NCBI GenBank assembly: GCA_900128585.1
Contig: LT642348.1
Location: forward strand, 1 to 14,766
DNA from: Stramenopiles sp. TOSAG23-3
Lineage: Eukaryota; Sar
Reading direction: 5' to 3'
DNA length: 14,766 bases
Shown here: piece by piece, positions 1 through 7,935 of the stretch
How positions within the stretch are numbered: position 1 is the first letter of the stretch
Layout of the letters: every line of letters begins with the position of its first letter
Notes under the pieces: generated by a model
Database searches by the model: none
What the model saw: the letters and a program-made list of their open reading frames with translations, nothing else
What the model was told of the DNA's origin: nothing
Made by a program: the position numbers and the translations under genes

Positions 1-58
1 GCGTATTTTAAATATGAATTACCAATGCGCACACGCATTTCTGGAGGCGCTCTTAGTT

Positions 59-1450
59 TCACCAATCGTACTTTATTTCGTCCTGTTCCCGCCACGGAGG
101 CTGGTGTATCACAAGGTAACTAATGGGGTCTTTGTTTGACAAATTATACAAGTACTGCTCAACGTTAGCCGGCACCAAGCAAGTGTCGTTGTCGTTAATC
201 GTATCACAACAGCCTCCACGAAATAATTGGGCGCTACCATTGATCATGAAATACATCTTTGTGGTTGTCCTCAGCATGTGACGATCGGTTCTAGCCCCAG
301 GAGCCAAGGTGCAATGGGTCAGACTGTAGTTGGTACCAACATTCAAAAATAACGGGGTCATTATGTGCCCTTGCTGAAATGAAAAGCTACTTTGCTGTTG
401 CAGCGATCGAACAGGACCACCAGCTTTTTCTAGGACTTCGACTTCACCTGGCAAGTGGCCCTTCCGCAATGTGCCCAGTTCATACTTTAAATTTCGTCGT
501 GCTCGGCGCTCCATGACACCTCGATTTTCCTCGCCTCCGAAGCTTTTGTCGGACAGGTACAGGGGTTTCGTGGACAGGATATCTTCCAGAAGTCCAGAGC
601 GCCGCTTCAAGTATTTCTGATGGGGCAAACGCTGGTACTCGATTCGCAGTTTATGAGCATACTCATAGTATTCTTTTCTGCTCTTTCCAATGTCAAATCG
701 TTTCCAATCTAAAAGTGCCCTGGCCCCTTCTGAGGCGTCTTGCAGGACAGTAAACGGTTTGCTCTGCAATATCAGCAACACCGCCCGCCGAGAAACTTGG
801 CGTGGTATATTAACTTCGTTGCAAAATCTTTTGAGCAGATCGGCACTTTTCTCCTCGCTTTGTCCACCCTCCGGATCTCGCACTGCATGCATGAACCAAA
901 TAACCAGCTCCGCCAAGTCCTTCTCTGTTATTTTTGGGGTCTGAAGCCCCCCCACAGTGGTGCTCGCCTTGTACAGCAACTTATTCGAAAAAATGTCACC
1001 ACCAAAGGCGTCAAACAAACTGTGCATTGTTGCCAACTGGGCCAAAGTTCCCCTGACGACCCGTTGTGAATCAGAATGAAGCTTGAGCAATAGGGCTATC
1101 CAATTTGTTTCTAAAGCGGCCGATGCTGCACTGGCAGCTTTCCAATCTGTCCCTTCAATTTCGCCGGACAAAACCAAGAGTTGCTCCTCCAGTTGAGTCA
1201 GTCTCCCGCCTTGGTAGGGAAGTATTCGTCCACAAAGAGCCCTCCAACGAGCGTCTAAGTCTTTCACTTGTACCCTTTTCATTTCCGGGGGCAAAATTTT
1301 TACCCTATTGTCAGCCAGCTGCTTTTGCCTAAGTTTCTCTTTCCCCGACAAAATCTTTAAACTTCCATCGAGGGTAAGCTCGCGCGAGCGTGGTTGTCTA
1401 CCGGCGAGAATATCTAGATTCCTGTCGAGGTCTTGCTTCGTTGCTGCCAT
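59..1450 (-). CDS. Degenerate HD-phosphohydrolase-like protein with C-terminal cupin domain
   Basis: A 463-residue protein without visible introns. I start at the ATG at 1450; the frame extends six bases further only with GTG. Residues about 8-100 hold five spaced L(D/A)xxLxIL-type motifs. Residues about 68-330 resemble the COG4339-type predicted HD-superfamily phosphohydrolases: RWRAL near 68, a WFMHAVRDP block at 185-193 followed by SEEKSADLL, then DWKRFDI and YYEYAHKLRIEYQRLP near 248-276, and a closing RRARRNLKYEL near 315-325. The family's usual FHD signature reads FMH here, and the YH..H block before it is also missing, so phosphohydrolase activity is doubtful. Residues about 365-455 form a cupin (APGARTDRHM, MYFMINGSAQLF, CLVPANVEQYLYNL, PPWREQDE). 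Its HxHx3-4E metal motif is reduced to one His. No signal peptide or membrane segment is seen. A 6-bp inverted repeat (24-39) lies just past the stop. The role is unknown; a ligand-binding or scaffolding pseudoenzyme is my inference. Confidence 0.85.
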   Translation of the reverse strand: MAATKQDLDRNLDILAGRQPRSRELTLDGSLKILSGKEKLRQKQLADNRVKILPPEMKRVQVKDLDARWRALCGRILPYQGGRLTQLEEQLLVLSGEIEGTDWKAASAASAALETNWIALLLKLHSDSQRVVRGTLAQLATMHSLFDAFGGDIFSNKLLYKASTTVGGLQTPKITEKDLAELVIWFMHAVRDPEGGQSEEKSADLLKRFCNEVNIPRQVSRRAVLLILQSKPFTVLQDASEGARALLDWKRFDIGKSRKEYYEYAHKLRIEYQRLPHQKYLKRRSGLLEDILSTKPLYLSDKSFGGEENRGVMERRARRNLKYELGTLRKGHLPGEVEVLEKAGGPVRSLQQQSSFSFQQGHIMTPLFLNVGTNYSLTHCTLAPGARTDRHMLRTTTKMYFMINGSAQLFRGGCCDTINDNDTCLVPANVEQYLYNLSNKDPISYLVIHQPPWREQDEIKYDW

Positions 1451-2561
1451 TTGCACTTCTGCCCAGCAAGTGAATTATTCTTACGTTTTAACAGAGATGG
1501 TATTTTTCCCAGCGGTAAAGAAGCGTGCCTTCAATCAAAAAGTGGATACAAAATTTATCTCATTTCTTCCTTCCACAAAAGAAAAACCAACGTGGACATC
1601 GAACCTCTGGAATTTATCATCAAATACAGCAAACTGCTAGCGCTGTGGTGGATTATGAGCAGCACAACATCATACGTACTACAAAACATCATCAATCAAC
1701 AAAACCAGGTTTTTTTTTACCCGTTACAACAACAACAAGAACACAACAATCGTCAAGAATTTTTTGATACAGTACGTGCATCCTGTTGCCTGTACGGTAC
1801 GGTACCTGGTAAAAAACAAACCAACGAAAACACCAACAGAACAGACAGAAAAGAACGCGTTATAATTAAATAGACACAGCATTGGAACATCTTGTTGTAA
1901 TATATAGACTATAAAATAATTCCTTAAAGAACGAGAGCAGAGGAACAAACTGAAAACCTGAAAAGTGCCACTGTGTCAATACTACTACTTTTATTAGTAT
2001 TTGCTTTTTTCATTATTGGTTGCCCTCTTCAACTTATATTTCTTCCACAGACCACCAGAAGCTGGGGAATCGATATACTATGGAGATATCTCTCCTTATT
2101 TAAGTATCATAAGTTAACTTATCATCATCGTCGATACAGCTGATGGTAATATTTTAAATTATTGTTATAATATATTTTTTTTAATACATTTTTATATAGG
2201 TACAATGATAATAATAGCTAGATTATATTAATATTAGTACCGGTATTTAGTAGTCTGTCTAAAAAAAATAATTTCTTCTTCTTCTTATTACTCGTAGTCT
2301 AGTCTACAGTATTATTATTATTTTTTTATTACATAATAATATTTTTTATTTTTTTATTAAAAAAAATGTTGCAACAAACAATCAAAATAATTATTTGTTG
2401 GTTAGGTTTTGATATTCCATCCCATAGCAGGTTGGAAAGATAGTGACTTACGCCTAGGAATAATTTTCTTTAGAAAAGGAATGAAAAGCGCAACCGTTTA
2501 TTGTCTGTGCTACCTTTTTTCTAGGGTTTACGGTTTTTGCAGCGACTAACAGTTCTGGAAG
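1451..2561. other. Divergent intergenic spacer, AT-rich
   Basis: No convincing gene. This 1111-bp spacer should hold the promoters of the leftward cupin gene and the rightward coiled-coil gene. It has two overlapping TACGGTA motifs (about 1793-1803), a CTT-type pyrimidine run near 2274-2287, and a very AT-rich core about 2140-2390 with TTATTA and poly-T runs. A 146-codon open frame (1433-1873, plus strand) overlaps the start of the cupin gene in antisense. It has no recognisable domain and low-complexity Gln/Asn content, so I do not call it. Confidence 0.6.
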
Positions 2562-3542
2562 ATGAGGACACGAATAGCCCAATCGAAAAGTGGTATGAGA
2601 AGGAAGAAGAAGTCAGCCCCCCGGCCGCCAACTTCGCAGCTGACGACGGCGGAGTCGTTGTACTTGTTGAGACGGGACATGACGAATTTAGCAAATGCCG
2701 TTGAAGATCAGCAGATGAATATGATGAGCGTAATGGATAAATTGGGCCCGACGGGCAATGTCCCAAAATTTGTCCGGGCGTCTTTACAACCAGCCGACCC
2801 ATCCCCAGTCCGCCAGGTCGCCAAGAACGGGACCGGTGCAAATGGGAGAGCGATAGAGGAGATTCACGCCCAACTGGCGCTATTGACGGAGGATCAACGA
2901 AAAATTATTGGGAAATTTGCTGCGCATGAAAACAACCAAATCGGTTTGGCTGATATGAAAGATGACTGGGAGCGTATATCCCGGGAACAACGAATTCAAA
3001 CGGACCACCTCGGCCGCCTGTCCCAAGCTGTTATGGAGCTTAAGACCTCCAAGCGCTCGGACGCGCTAGCGGCGGCCGCACAAATTAGGGAACAAGCTGA
3101 AACTAGAATGTCCGAAATAACGGGAGAGCTGGACGTTGTTAGAGCAGAGCGTGCAAAAGAGAAAAAGCAAATGGACCTTAGACTGGCGGAAATGGAGTCC
3201 AAATTCACAAGCTTTATTGGCCATATGAAAAAGGAGTGGAAGCATGACCTAGACCAACTGCAGGCGCAGATGAATTCTTCCTTGGTGAACATACAGAAAG
3301 AATTGGACCAAACCACGCGGGTTGTCCGGGAAGAGCTGGAAGGAACTAGCTTTGAGCTGGGACCGGGACCGTTACCACGCACGTCACCCAAAAGAGTTTC
3401 TCCAAGGTTCATATCCCCCTCCCGTCGGGTAGATTCCCCCCTCCGGGATGCATCGGATCGTACGTTGGCATTAGATGAAGAGCTGCGAATTCTTGAAGAA
3501 AAAATCAAATCGGCTCAATCGTCCATGATGAAGGGTTTTTAG
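2562..3542 (+). CDS. Coiled-coil protein with basic N-terminus and Ser/Thr-Pro-rich C-terminal segment
   Basis: A 326-residue intronless protein that I do not recognise. The start ATG has A at -3 (GAAGATGA). Residues 1-25 are basic (MRRKKKSAPRPP). A helical stretch with LLRRDMTNLANAVEDQQ follows near 35-55, then a Pro/Gly linker to about residue 90. Residues about 95-255 are charged heptad-like helix, rich in Glu, Lys, Gln and Ala, typical of a long coiled coil. Residues about 270-295 carry clustered SP/TP sites next to Arg/Lys (TSPKRVSP, ISPSRR, DSPLR), which look like proline-directed kinase sites. A last short helix (LDEELRILEEKIKSAQSS) ends the protein. No membrane segment, enzyme motif or signal peptide is visible. 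A cytoskeletal, centrosomal or flagellar structural role would fit this layout but is only inference. An AATAAA lies 24 bases past the stop. Confidence 0.85.
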   Translation: MRTRIAQSKSGMRRKKKSAPRPPTSQLTTAESLYLLRRDMTNLANAVEDQQMNMMSVMDKLGPTGNVPKFVRASLQPADPSPVRQVAKNGTGANGRAIEEIHAQLALLTEDQRKIIGKFAAHENNQIGLADMKDDWERISREQRIQTDHLGRLSQAVMELKTSKRSDALAAAAQIREQAETRMSEITGELDVVRAERAKEKKQMDLRLAEMESKFTSFIGHMKKEWKHDLDQLQAQMNSSLVNIQKELDQTTRVVREELEGTSFELGPGPLPRTSPKRVSPRFISPSRRVDSPLRDASDRTLALDEELRILEEKIKSAQSSMMKGF

Positions 3543-3565
3543 CTGTCCTTCCCAGTGGTGCGGTA

Positions 3566-3571
3566 AATAAA
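3566..3571 (+). promoter_or_regulatory. Candidate polyadenylation signal of the coiled-coil gene
   Basis: An AATAAA hexamer (within TAAATAAAAAAA) sits 24 bases after the TAG of the coiled-coil gene. The position and sequence fit a canonical poly(A) signal. Chance occurrence in AT-rich DNA cannot be excluded; a second AATAAA is at 3697-3702. Confidence 0.45.
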
Positions 3572-3700
3572 AAAACCAAAAATGCGCAATACGTTTCCGC
3601 TAAAATGAAAAATATAGACAAAGAGAGTCAGTAAAAAGTTTGTGGCCCAAAAAATGCATGTGCATGTAAATTTAGATTTACAGTTTTTATTTTAAGAATA

Positions 3701-3796
3701 AAAACAAGAAAATTGGCGTTATTTAAGTAAATTTTAAAACAAGAAAATTGGCTGTTATTTAAAGTAATTAAATTTAGCGTCCTCATACCCTAATCC
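3701..3796 (+). repeat. Dispersed repeat, copy 1, with partial tandem duplication
   Basis: Positions 3736-3796 match 14690-14749 almost base for base, with one single-base indel and two mismatches. The shared pieces include AACAAGAAAATTGGCTGTTA, TAATTAAATTTAGC and TCATACCCTAATCC. The first part of the unit is also present immediately upstream (about 3701-3734, AAAACAAGAAAATTGGCG...), giving a local tandem one-and-a-half copies. Both full copies lie in intergenic DNA in the same orientation. It is too long to match by chance despite the AT-rich setting. Its nature (remnant of a non-autonomous element, a conserved regulatory or RNA element) is unknown. Confidence 0.85.
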
Positions 3797-3895
3797 GAAG
3801 TAAATTAAAATCAAATGTACACTGCGAACTGAAAAATCTAATAGAATAAATGAAATCGGTACGTAAAAGGTCCATCACTGCTCTTGGCCGTTTTA

Positions 3896-6700
3896 CTACC
3901 CAGCCCTGTCATACAAATCTCTTATGTATGTAACCAGGTCCTTGATGTCTTCCATGCCTTCATACTTCTTCAGCACCCCCAACAGCCCAAAGCCGAATGT
4001 GTCCCCGTTCGCGTCATACGGTTCACTGCATATTTTTCTTATCGCGGAGTCATAGCTCAGGACAAATAGGCACTCGAGGATAACACTAATTAACGGCGCG
4101 TCGTTGGTGCCAGTCGAGCCCGAGCCTTCTGCTCCGCACAATATATTTCGCAGAGTACTCAGCAAGGGCTTCATCGCCCTTTTGTTATCGGCATGGCGGA
4201 CCGAAATGTTCTTCAAGCAATTTACAACATAAAAGTACAAGCTCTCTTTTTTGCTCTCCTCGGTCAATGAATCTATTGGGGCGTCAGGCCGCAAAAGGTT
4301 GTGCAAAAGCGTCATTATTTTCGGAGCCGCGGGTGGGGGGCGCGACAAATGCTCTGAAATTTCATTTCGAATCCTTGCGTCGATGGCTAGGTAGCCCAGC
4401 ACAGCAGAGGATTGTATGAGTATCGGGAGGGGCCGATGGAAAGGGGGCACTTCGCTTCTCTCCAACAAATGCATCAAACGTGGAATTATACCGAACTGGG
4501 AAATGGTTTGCCGGTATTGTTCTGAGTGTTTTGTGCAGCCTGCGAGCAACTTGCACGAATGCCAGACCAGATCTTCATTCGCCGAACCAAGAAACGTGAC
4601 CACTTTCCGTATTCCCCCGCCCGCCATGACTACATTTTTCATCGCGGGGTGATTGTTGGTGTAATTGACCAATGATACCACGGCAAGAACTTTAATGTTG
4701 TCATCTTGGCTGTAAAGCAAATTGATCAGTACGGGCACTATCATGTTCATCGAAACGTCGTCTGCGGCAACAAATACGCGCTCGTCACTTAACCGATTAG
4801 CCAAATCGTTCATACTCATGGTAACGAATTGTTTGCAGACGGCGTATTTCAGTTTGTGATTTTCGTTGTTCGATTCTCGCTTGATTAAACGAACCAAAAA
4901 TCGTGGGTACTCGGAAACATCACTTCGACCGCCAATGACTCTCTTCAAGTAGTCAGTCTCCAAAAGACGAACCATCATGCGCTCGTTGAACGTGAAAGAT
5001 GCCATAATTTTTGGGTCTTGCAATTTCATTACCAAAGGCGTGTGGCGGTACGGTTGATTGGTCGCGCGCAAGTACAGCATAGTTTCCAGGATGTGGGCGA
5101 TGCGCTCACTCTCCCGTGTACCCCCCGTCATCATTTGGTGATCGTATACCAGCGAGTCGACCCTCAGCAGGTGGGGGGCAAGGCCGCCGTCAACGCAGTA
5201 CGCAATGTACTGCCATACCCGTGCTTTCCAATTCAAAAGCAGCTGCACTGGCGCGTTGTCGGCGAGGCCTTCCGATTCTTTTTCCAGCCTGGAGGCAAAC
5301 TCAAACGGATCGTCTTGCTTCTTGTCCACTTTCACATCTGGGAAAACACTACTGGTGTCCATGCTCCCGTCCCCTAAATTGACCCGATCCAGTAATCGCA
5401 AAATACTTTTGCAAAACTGTTTGCATCGCCGAACCGCCGACGGAAAGATTGCCAGGCGTGCTTGATACCATGCGTATGCATCGTCGTCATACAAAAGCGC
5501 ATTTGCCTTCATCTGGATGACTAAGCGATCCGGCTCGTAGGCCCGGGAACGAGGACTGAGCGTGTCGATGATGCTCTCTGGATGAGACATGAACTTTGTC
5601 CCCTCCGCAGACCCCTGGTCCAGCTTCTTTCCGTAGTACAGAAGCACAAACGTCTGTGCCGTGTCCATGACGGGAGGGATGTATTTTCTCCTTGCAACAA
5701 GGATTGCACAATCTCTATTTCCATACAACCGATTGGATGGACCCGGGGCCGCGTCCAGTCCCCGAATGTGGATGGAAAATGCTTCCCAAGAGGCAGGATC
5801 CCCTGTTAAATTCTGAGTTTTGAAATATTCCCCCGGGGTCCCAATAATCCGGTAATCGACTACTCTACTGCCGACTTCATTCTGCAGCACGTGCTCTGCA
5901 ATCTGTTTGCACGTCACGGCTGACGCCTCGGCCAACGTCGTCGTGTCGCTCATTCGCAAGAAAAAGAAACTCCTCTGCTGCATGTGCATTTTGAATTTCC
6001 CTGCCTTGTCCGATTTCGACCCTTTGTTAGTCCTACTCTTTGGCATACTCACAAACAGCCCGGAGTCCTTTTTCCCGGAAGAGTCGACTTTTGGGGTGAA
6101 CGCGGATAGGGCAAAAAAGAGGTAGTCCCGAAGTTCATGCTTTGAGTATCCCATGGGAGCGTAGGTAAACTCTGCGGATGCGCCCTGCTGATCTCCCAAC
6201 CAGGTGTCTGGCAAGGCTTTCTCTAATGACCTTGGGAGCAAGGCTTCTTTCGTTTCAATTTTTGGGAAGTCTACTACGTTCCAGTGCTGGAACATATGGT
6301 CCGTTTTCCAACATATTTCTAAATACCCCAAGAGTTTCTTGCGCGCCGTCGAGTGGCAAAGAAGCTCCAAAGGACATTTGCACTCCGGGGGCAAGGAAGA
6401 AAACCGCACTCGGAACAGCTCCGAGTCTCGATTCTCTGGGTTGAATTCCACGGTCTTTATACAAGCGTATGGGACTGCAACAAGCGTTCCTCCAAACTCT
6501 TCTTTTCCCACCATATTCCTGTCTAAAATGTGAATGCTATGCTTGCCAAGGCAAAGATAATAAAAATTAAGAAGTTCTTCCTTTTTGTCCTCATTGTCTT
6601 CGAATTCATCGATACGAATGTTACAGTTAATCAGAGAGAAATAACGCAGCTCTGAGCCAACCACAACGCTGAGTGCCCTTTTCACACTTTCCTCCGACAT
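3896..6700 (-). CDS. Large armadillo-repeat protein with uncharacterised N-terminal region
   Basis: A 934-residue intronless protein, starting at the ATG at 6700 (A at -3). Residues about 652-850 show armadillo-type helical repeats: MIVPVLINLLYSQDDNIKVL, AVVSLVNYTNNHPAMKNVVM, AGGGIRKVVTFLGSANEDLV, then GIIPRLMHLLE and a further hydrophobic helix pair to about 820. More helices continue to the C-terminus. Such repeats form a superhelix that binds protein partners. The first 640 residues do not match a domain I can name. They begin with alternating strands (LRYFSLINCNIRI, FYYLCLGKHSIHILDR, ACIKTVEF, LFRVRFSSL) that could be a PH-like beta-rich fold, and include a Lys/Ser-rich linker with KSRTNKGSKSDKAGK near 215. 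No signal peptide or membrane segment is evident. The function is unknown; a cytosolic scaffold or adaptor is the likeliest class. Confidence 0.9.
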   Translation of the reverse strand: MSEESVKRALSVVVGSELRYFSLINCNIRIDEFEDNEDKKEELLNFYYLCLGKHSIHILDRNMVGKEEFGGTLVAVPYACIKTVEFNPENRDSELFRVRFSSLPPECKCPLELLCHSTARKKLLGYLEICWKTDHMFQHWNVVDFPKIETKEALLPRSLEKALPDTWLGDQQGASAEFTYAPMGYSKHELRDYLFFALSAFTPKVDSSGKKDSGLFVSMPKSRTNKGSKSDKAGKFKMHMQQRSFFFLRMSDTTTLAEASAVTCKQIAEHVLQNEVGSRVVDYRIIGTPGEYFKTQNLTGDPASWEAFSIHIRGLDAAPGPSNRLYGNRDCAILVARRKYIPPVMDTAQTFVLLYYGKKLDQGSAEGTKFMSHPESIIDTLSPRSRAYEPDRLVIQMKANALLYDDDAYAWYQARLAIFPSAVRRCKQFCKSILRLLDRVNLGDGSMDTSSVFPDVKVDKKQDDPFEFASRLEKESEGLADNAPVQLLLNWKARVWQYIAYCVDGGLAPHLLRVDSLVYDHQMMTGGTRESERIAHILETMLYLRATNQPYRHTPLVMKLQDPKIMASFTFNERMMVRLLETDYLKRVIGGRSDVSEYPRFLVRLIKRESNNENHKLKYAVCKQFVTMSMNDLANRLSDERVFVAADDVSMNMIVPVLINLLYSQDDNIKVLAVVSLVNYTNNHPAMKNVVMAGGGIRKVVTFLGSANEDLVWHSCKLLAGCTKHSEQYRQTISQFGIIPRLMHLLERSEVPPFHRPLPILIQSSAVLGYLAIDARIRNEISEHLSRPPPAAPKIMTLLHNLLRPDAPIDSLTEESKKESLYFYVVNCLKNISVRHADNKRAMKPLLSTLRNILCGAEGSGSTGTNDAPLISVILECLFVLSYDSAIRKICSEPYDANGDTFGFGLLGVLKKYEGMEDIKDLVTYIRDLYDRAG

Positions 6701-7028
6701 GTTGCACCTTCCGTTTCGACTTCGTTCAACCGCACAAAACGACGGTTCCTAAACTATAGCTTGGCGGAAAAAAACCCGGCTGTACTAGATCCTTTACTTT
6801 ACACGGTAAGATTTTTATGATGATGCCGAACTTGTCGAAGAAAATCTTGAAATTTTACAAGGTGAGACTCTGGTGCAAGCGTTGTGTTTTCTTTTTAGTT
6901 TGTTATTGTTATTCGTTTTTGCTCTGTGTTGGATGTTGATAATAAAATATATTTTTTTTTTGGTTGTTGTTGTGTTTTTTTTTTTATTATCCGGTATAAT
7001 AGGTACGTACTGTAGTAAAATAGAATTT

Positions 7029-7058
7029 AAAGAAGAAGAAGGGAGGAGGAGGAAGAAA
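7029..7058 (+). repeat. Purine tract (GAA/GGA type)
   Basis: Thirty consecutive purines (AGAAGAAGAAGGGAGGAGGA core) in the spacer between the armadillo and RRP1 genes. It is one of several such tracts found in the divergent spacers. Confidence 0.8.
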
Positions 7059-7674
7059 CAAACCAACAACAAAATAGAAAAGGCAGACCCTCCTCTTCTC
7101 TTTTATTGCTTATACTGTATACTCGTAGAATACTAACTAGACTATTAATACCATACCGTATTAGGTCGACTGCAACATTTATTCTCGCCCCCAATTAATT
7201 ACCTCGTATACGAGGAGTGGCTATTACACTATTGTAGCAACCCTGTAATACAAAGGCTTTATTAATTTAATAAAATGTCGAAAGCAAGAGGTCATGCTAT
7301 TCTTTCTTTAAATTGTTATTACGTAATTTTTGGATAATTTCCAAATCCCTATCAAATACGTGCTGCATCTATATTAAAAACAATAAAGATACTAACTATT
7401 GAATTTAACTATACATCCCATTAAAACCAACTGAAACTGGCAGAGGCCACAATTTTCTGAAGCCCTATTCCGAACACTTCATCAAATAAATGTGCGAAAG
7501 TTGGTCTTCAATACTTGCAACAATGTTAAGGTCTTCAATTTGGTATTTTTTATGATTTCATCACCTTCATATATTTAATATCATAAATCAGAAGAGAAGT
7601 GATAGACTATCATCATAGTTCATAGTATTCTTATAACTATATAATTCCTTAATTGAGGATGCGGTTTTGTTAGT

Positions 7675-7740
7675 GAAAAAAAGAAAAGAAGAGGAGAAGA
7701 AGGAAGAAGAAGAAGAGAGCGAGAATGGAAGAAAAAAAAG
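7675..7740 (+). repeat. Purine tract (GAA-type microsatellite)
   Basis: A 66-base run of A and G with only two pyrimidines (7720 and 7726), ending about 195 bases upstream of the RRP1 start codon. It is built from GAA, GGA and A-rich units. Tracts like this can exclude nucleosomes or form triplex DNA; that role is inference. Confidence 0.85.
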
Positions 7741-7857
7741 TGTGCCCTTTCTGGTTGGTCTCAATTGGTTCAATTAGTGAAATGGTGATGAGTGAGAAGG
7801 AAGTAAAACGGAAATTAAATTGACCAAAATCACGGTTTGTAAAACACCATAACTTAA

Positions 7858-7866
7858 TTTATATAG
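7858..7866 (+). promoter_or_regulatory. Candidate TATA box for the RRP1 gene
   Basis: TTTATATAG lies 69 bases before the RRP1 ATG. A start site about 30 bases downstream would fall just before a pyrimidine-rich stretch (CCTCTTCCTTCCTCC, about 7894-7908), giving a 5' UTR of roughly 45 bases. The surroundings are AT-rich, so the match could be accidental. Confidence 0.4.
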
Positions 7867-7935
7867 AAATACCTGGTACGTGTACATCGTACCTCTTCCT
7901 TCCTCCGTTGAACCTCTTCTGAAAGCGTGACAGCA

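Larger units (their letters stand above)
3543..3895. other. Convergent 3' spacer with dispersed repeat
   Basis: A 353-bp gap between the 3' ends of the coiled-coil gene and the armadillo-repeat gene. It holds a candidate AATAAA for the plus gene, a TTTATT (AATAAA on the minus strand) at 3686-3691 for the minus gene, a short palindrome TGTAAAT-TTAG-ATTTACA (3665-3682), and the dispersed repeat described separately. No coding sequence is seen. Confidence 0.6.
6701..7935. other. Divergent intergenic spacer, AT-rich
   Basis: No gene is supported over 1235 bp. The left part (6701-6870) is of mixed composition and probably holds the 5' UTR and promoter of the armadillo gene. The middle is AT-rich, with a T-rich run near 6950-6985, a 30-base purine tract (7029-7058) and a TACCGTA motif (7154-7160). 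The right part holds a longer purine tract (7675-7740) and a TATA-like box before RRP1. Small open frames here encode only low-complexity peptides. Confidence 0.6.

Noticed and set aside
1433-1873. 146-codon plus-strand open frame overlapping the 5' end of the cupin gene
   Set aside because: It overlaps the cupin gene in antisense, has low-complexity Gln/Asn sequence and no domain, and runs into AT-rich spacer. Most likely chance.
7927-7935. GTG start extending RRP1 by three codons (the same issue at 1456 and 13434 for two other genes)
   Set aside because: GTG starts are not expected in a eukaryotic nuclear gene; the downstream ATGs match where family or domain similarity begins.
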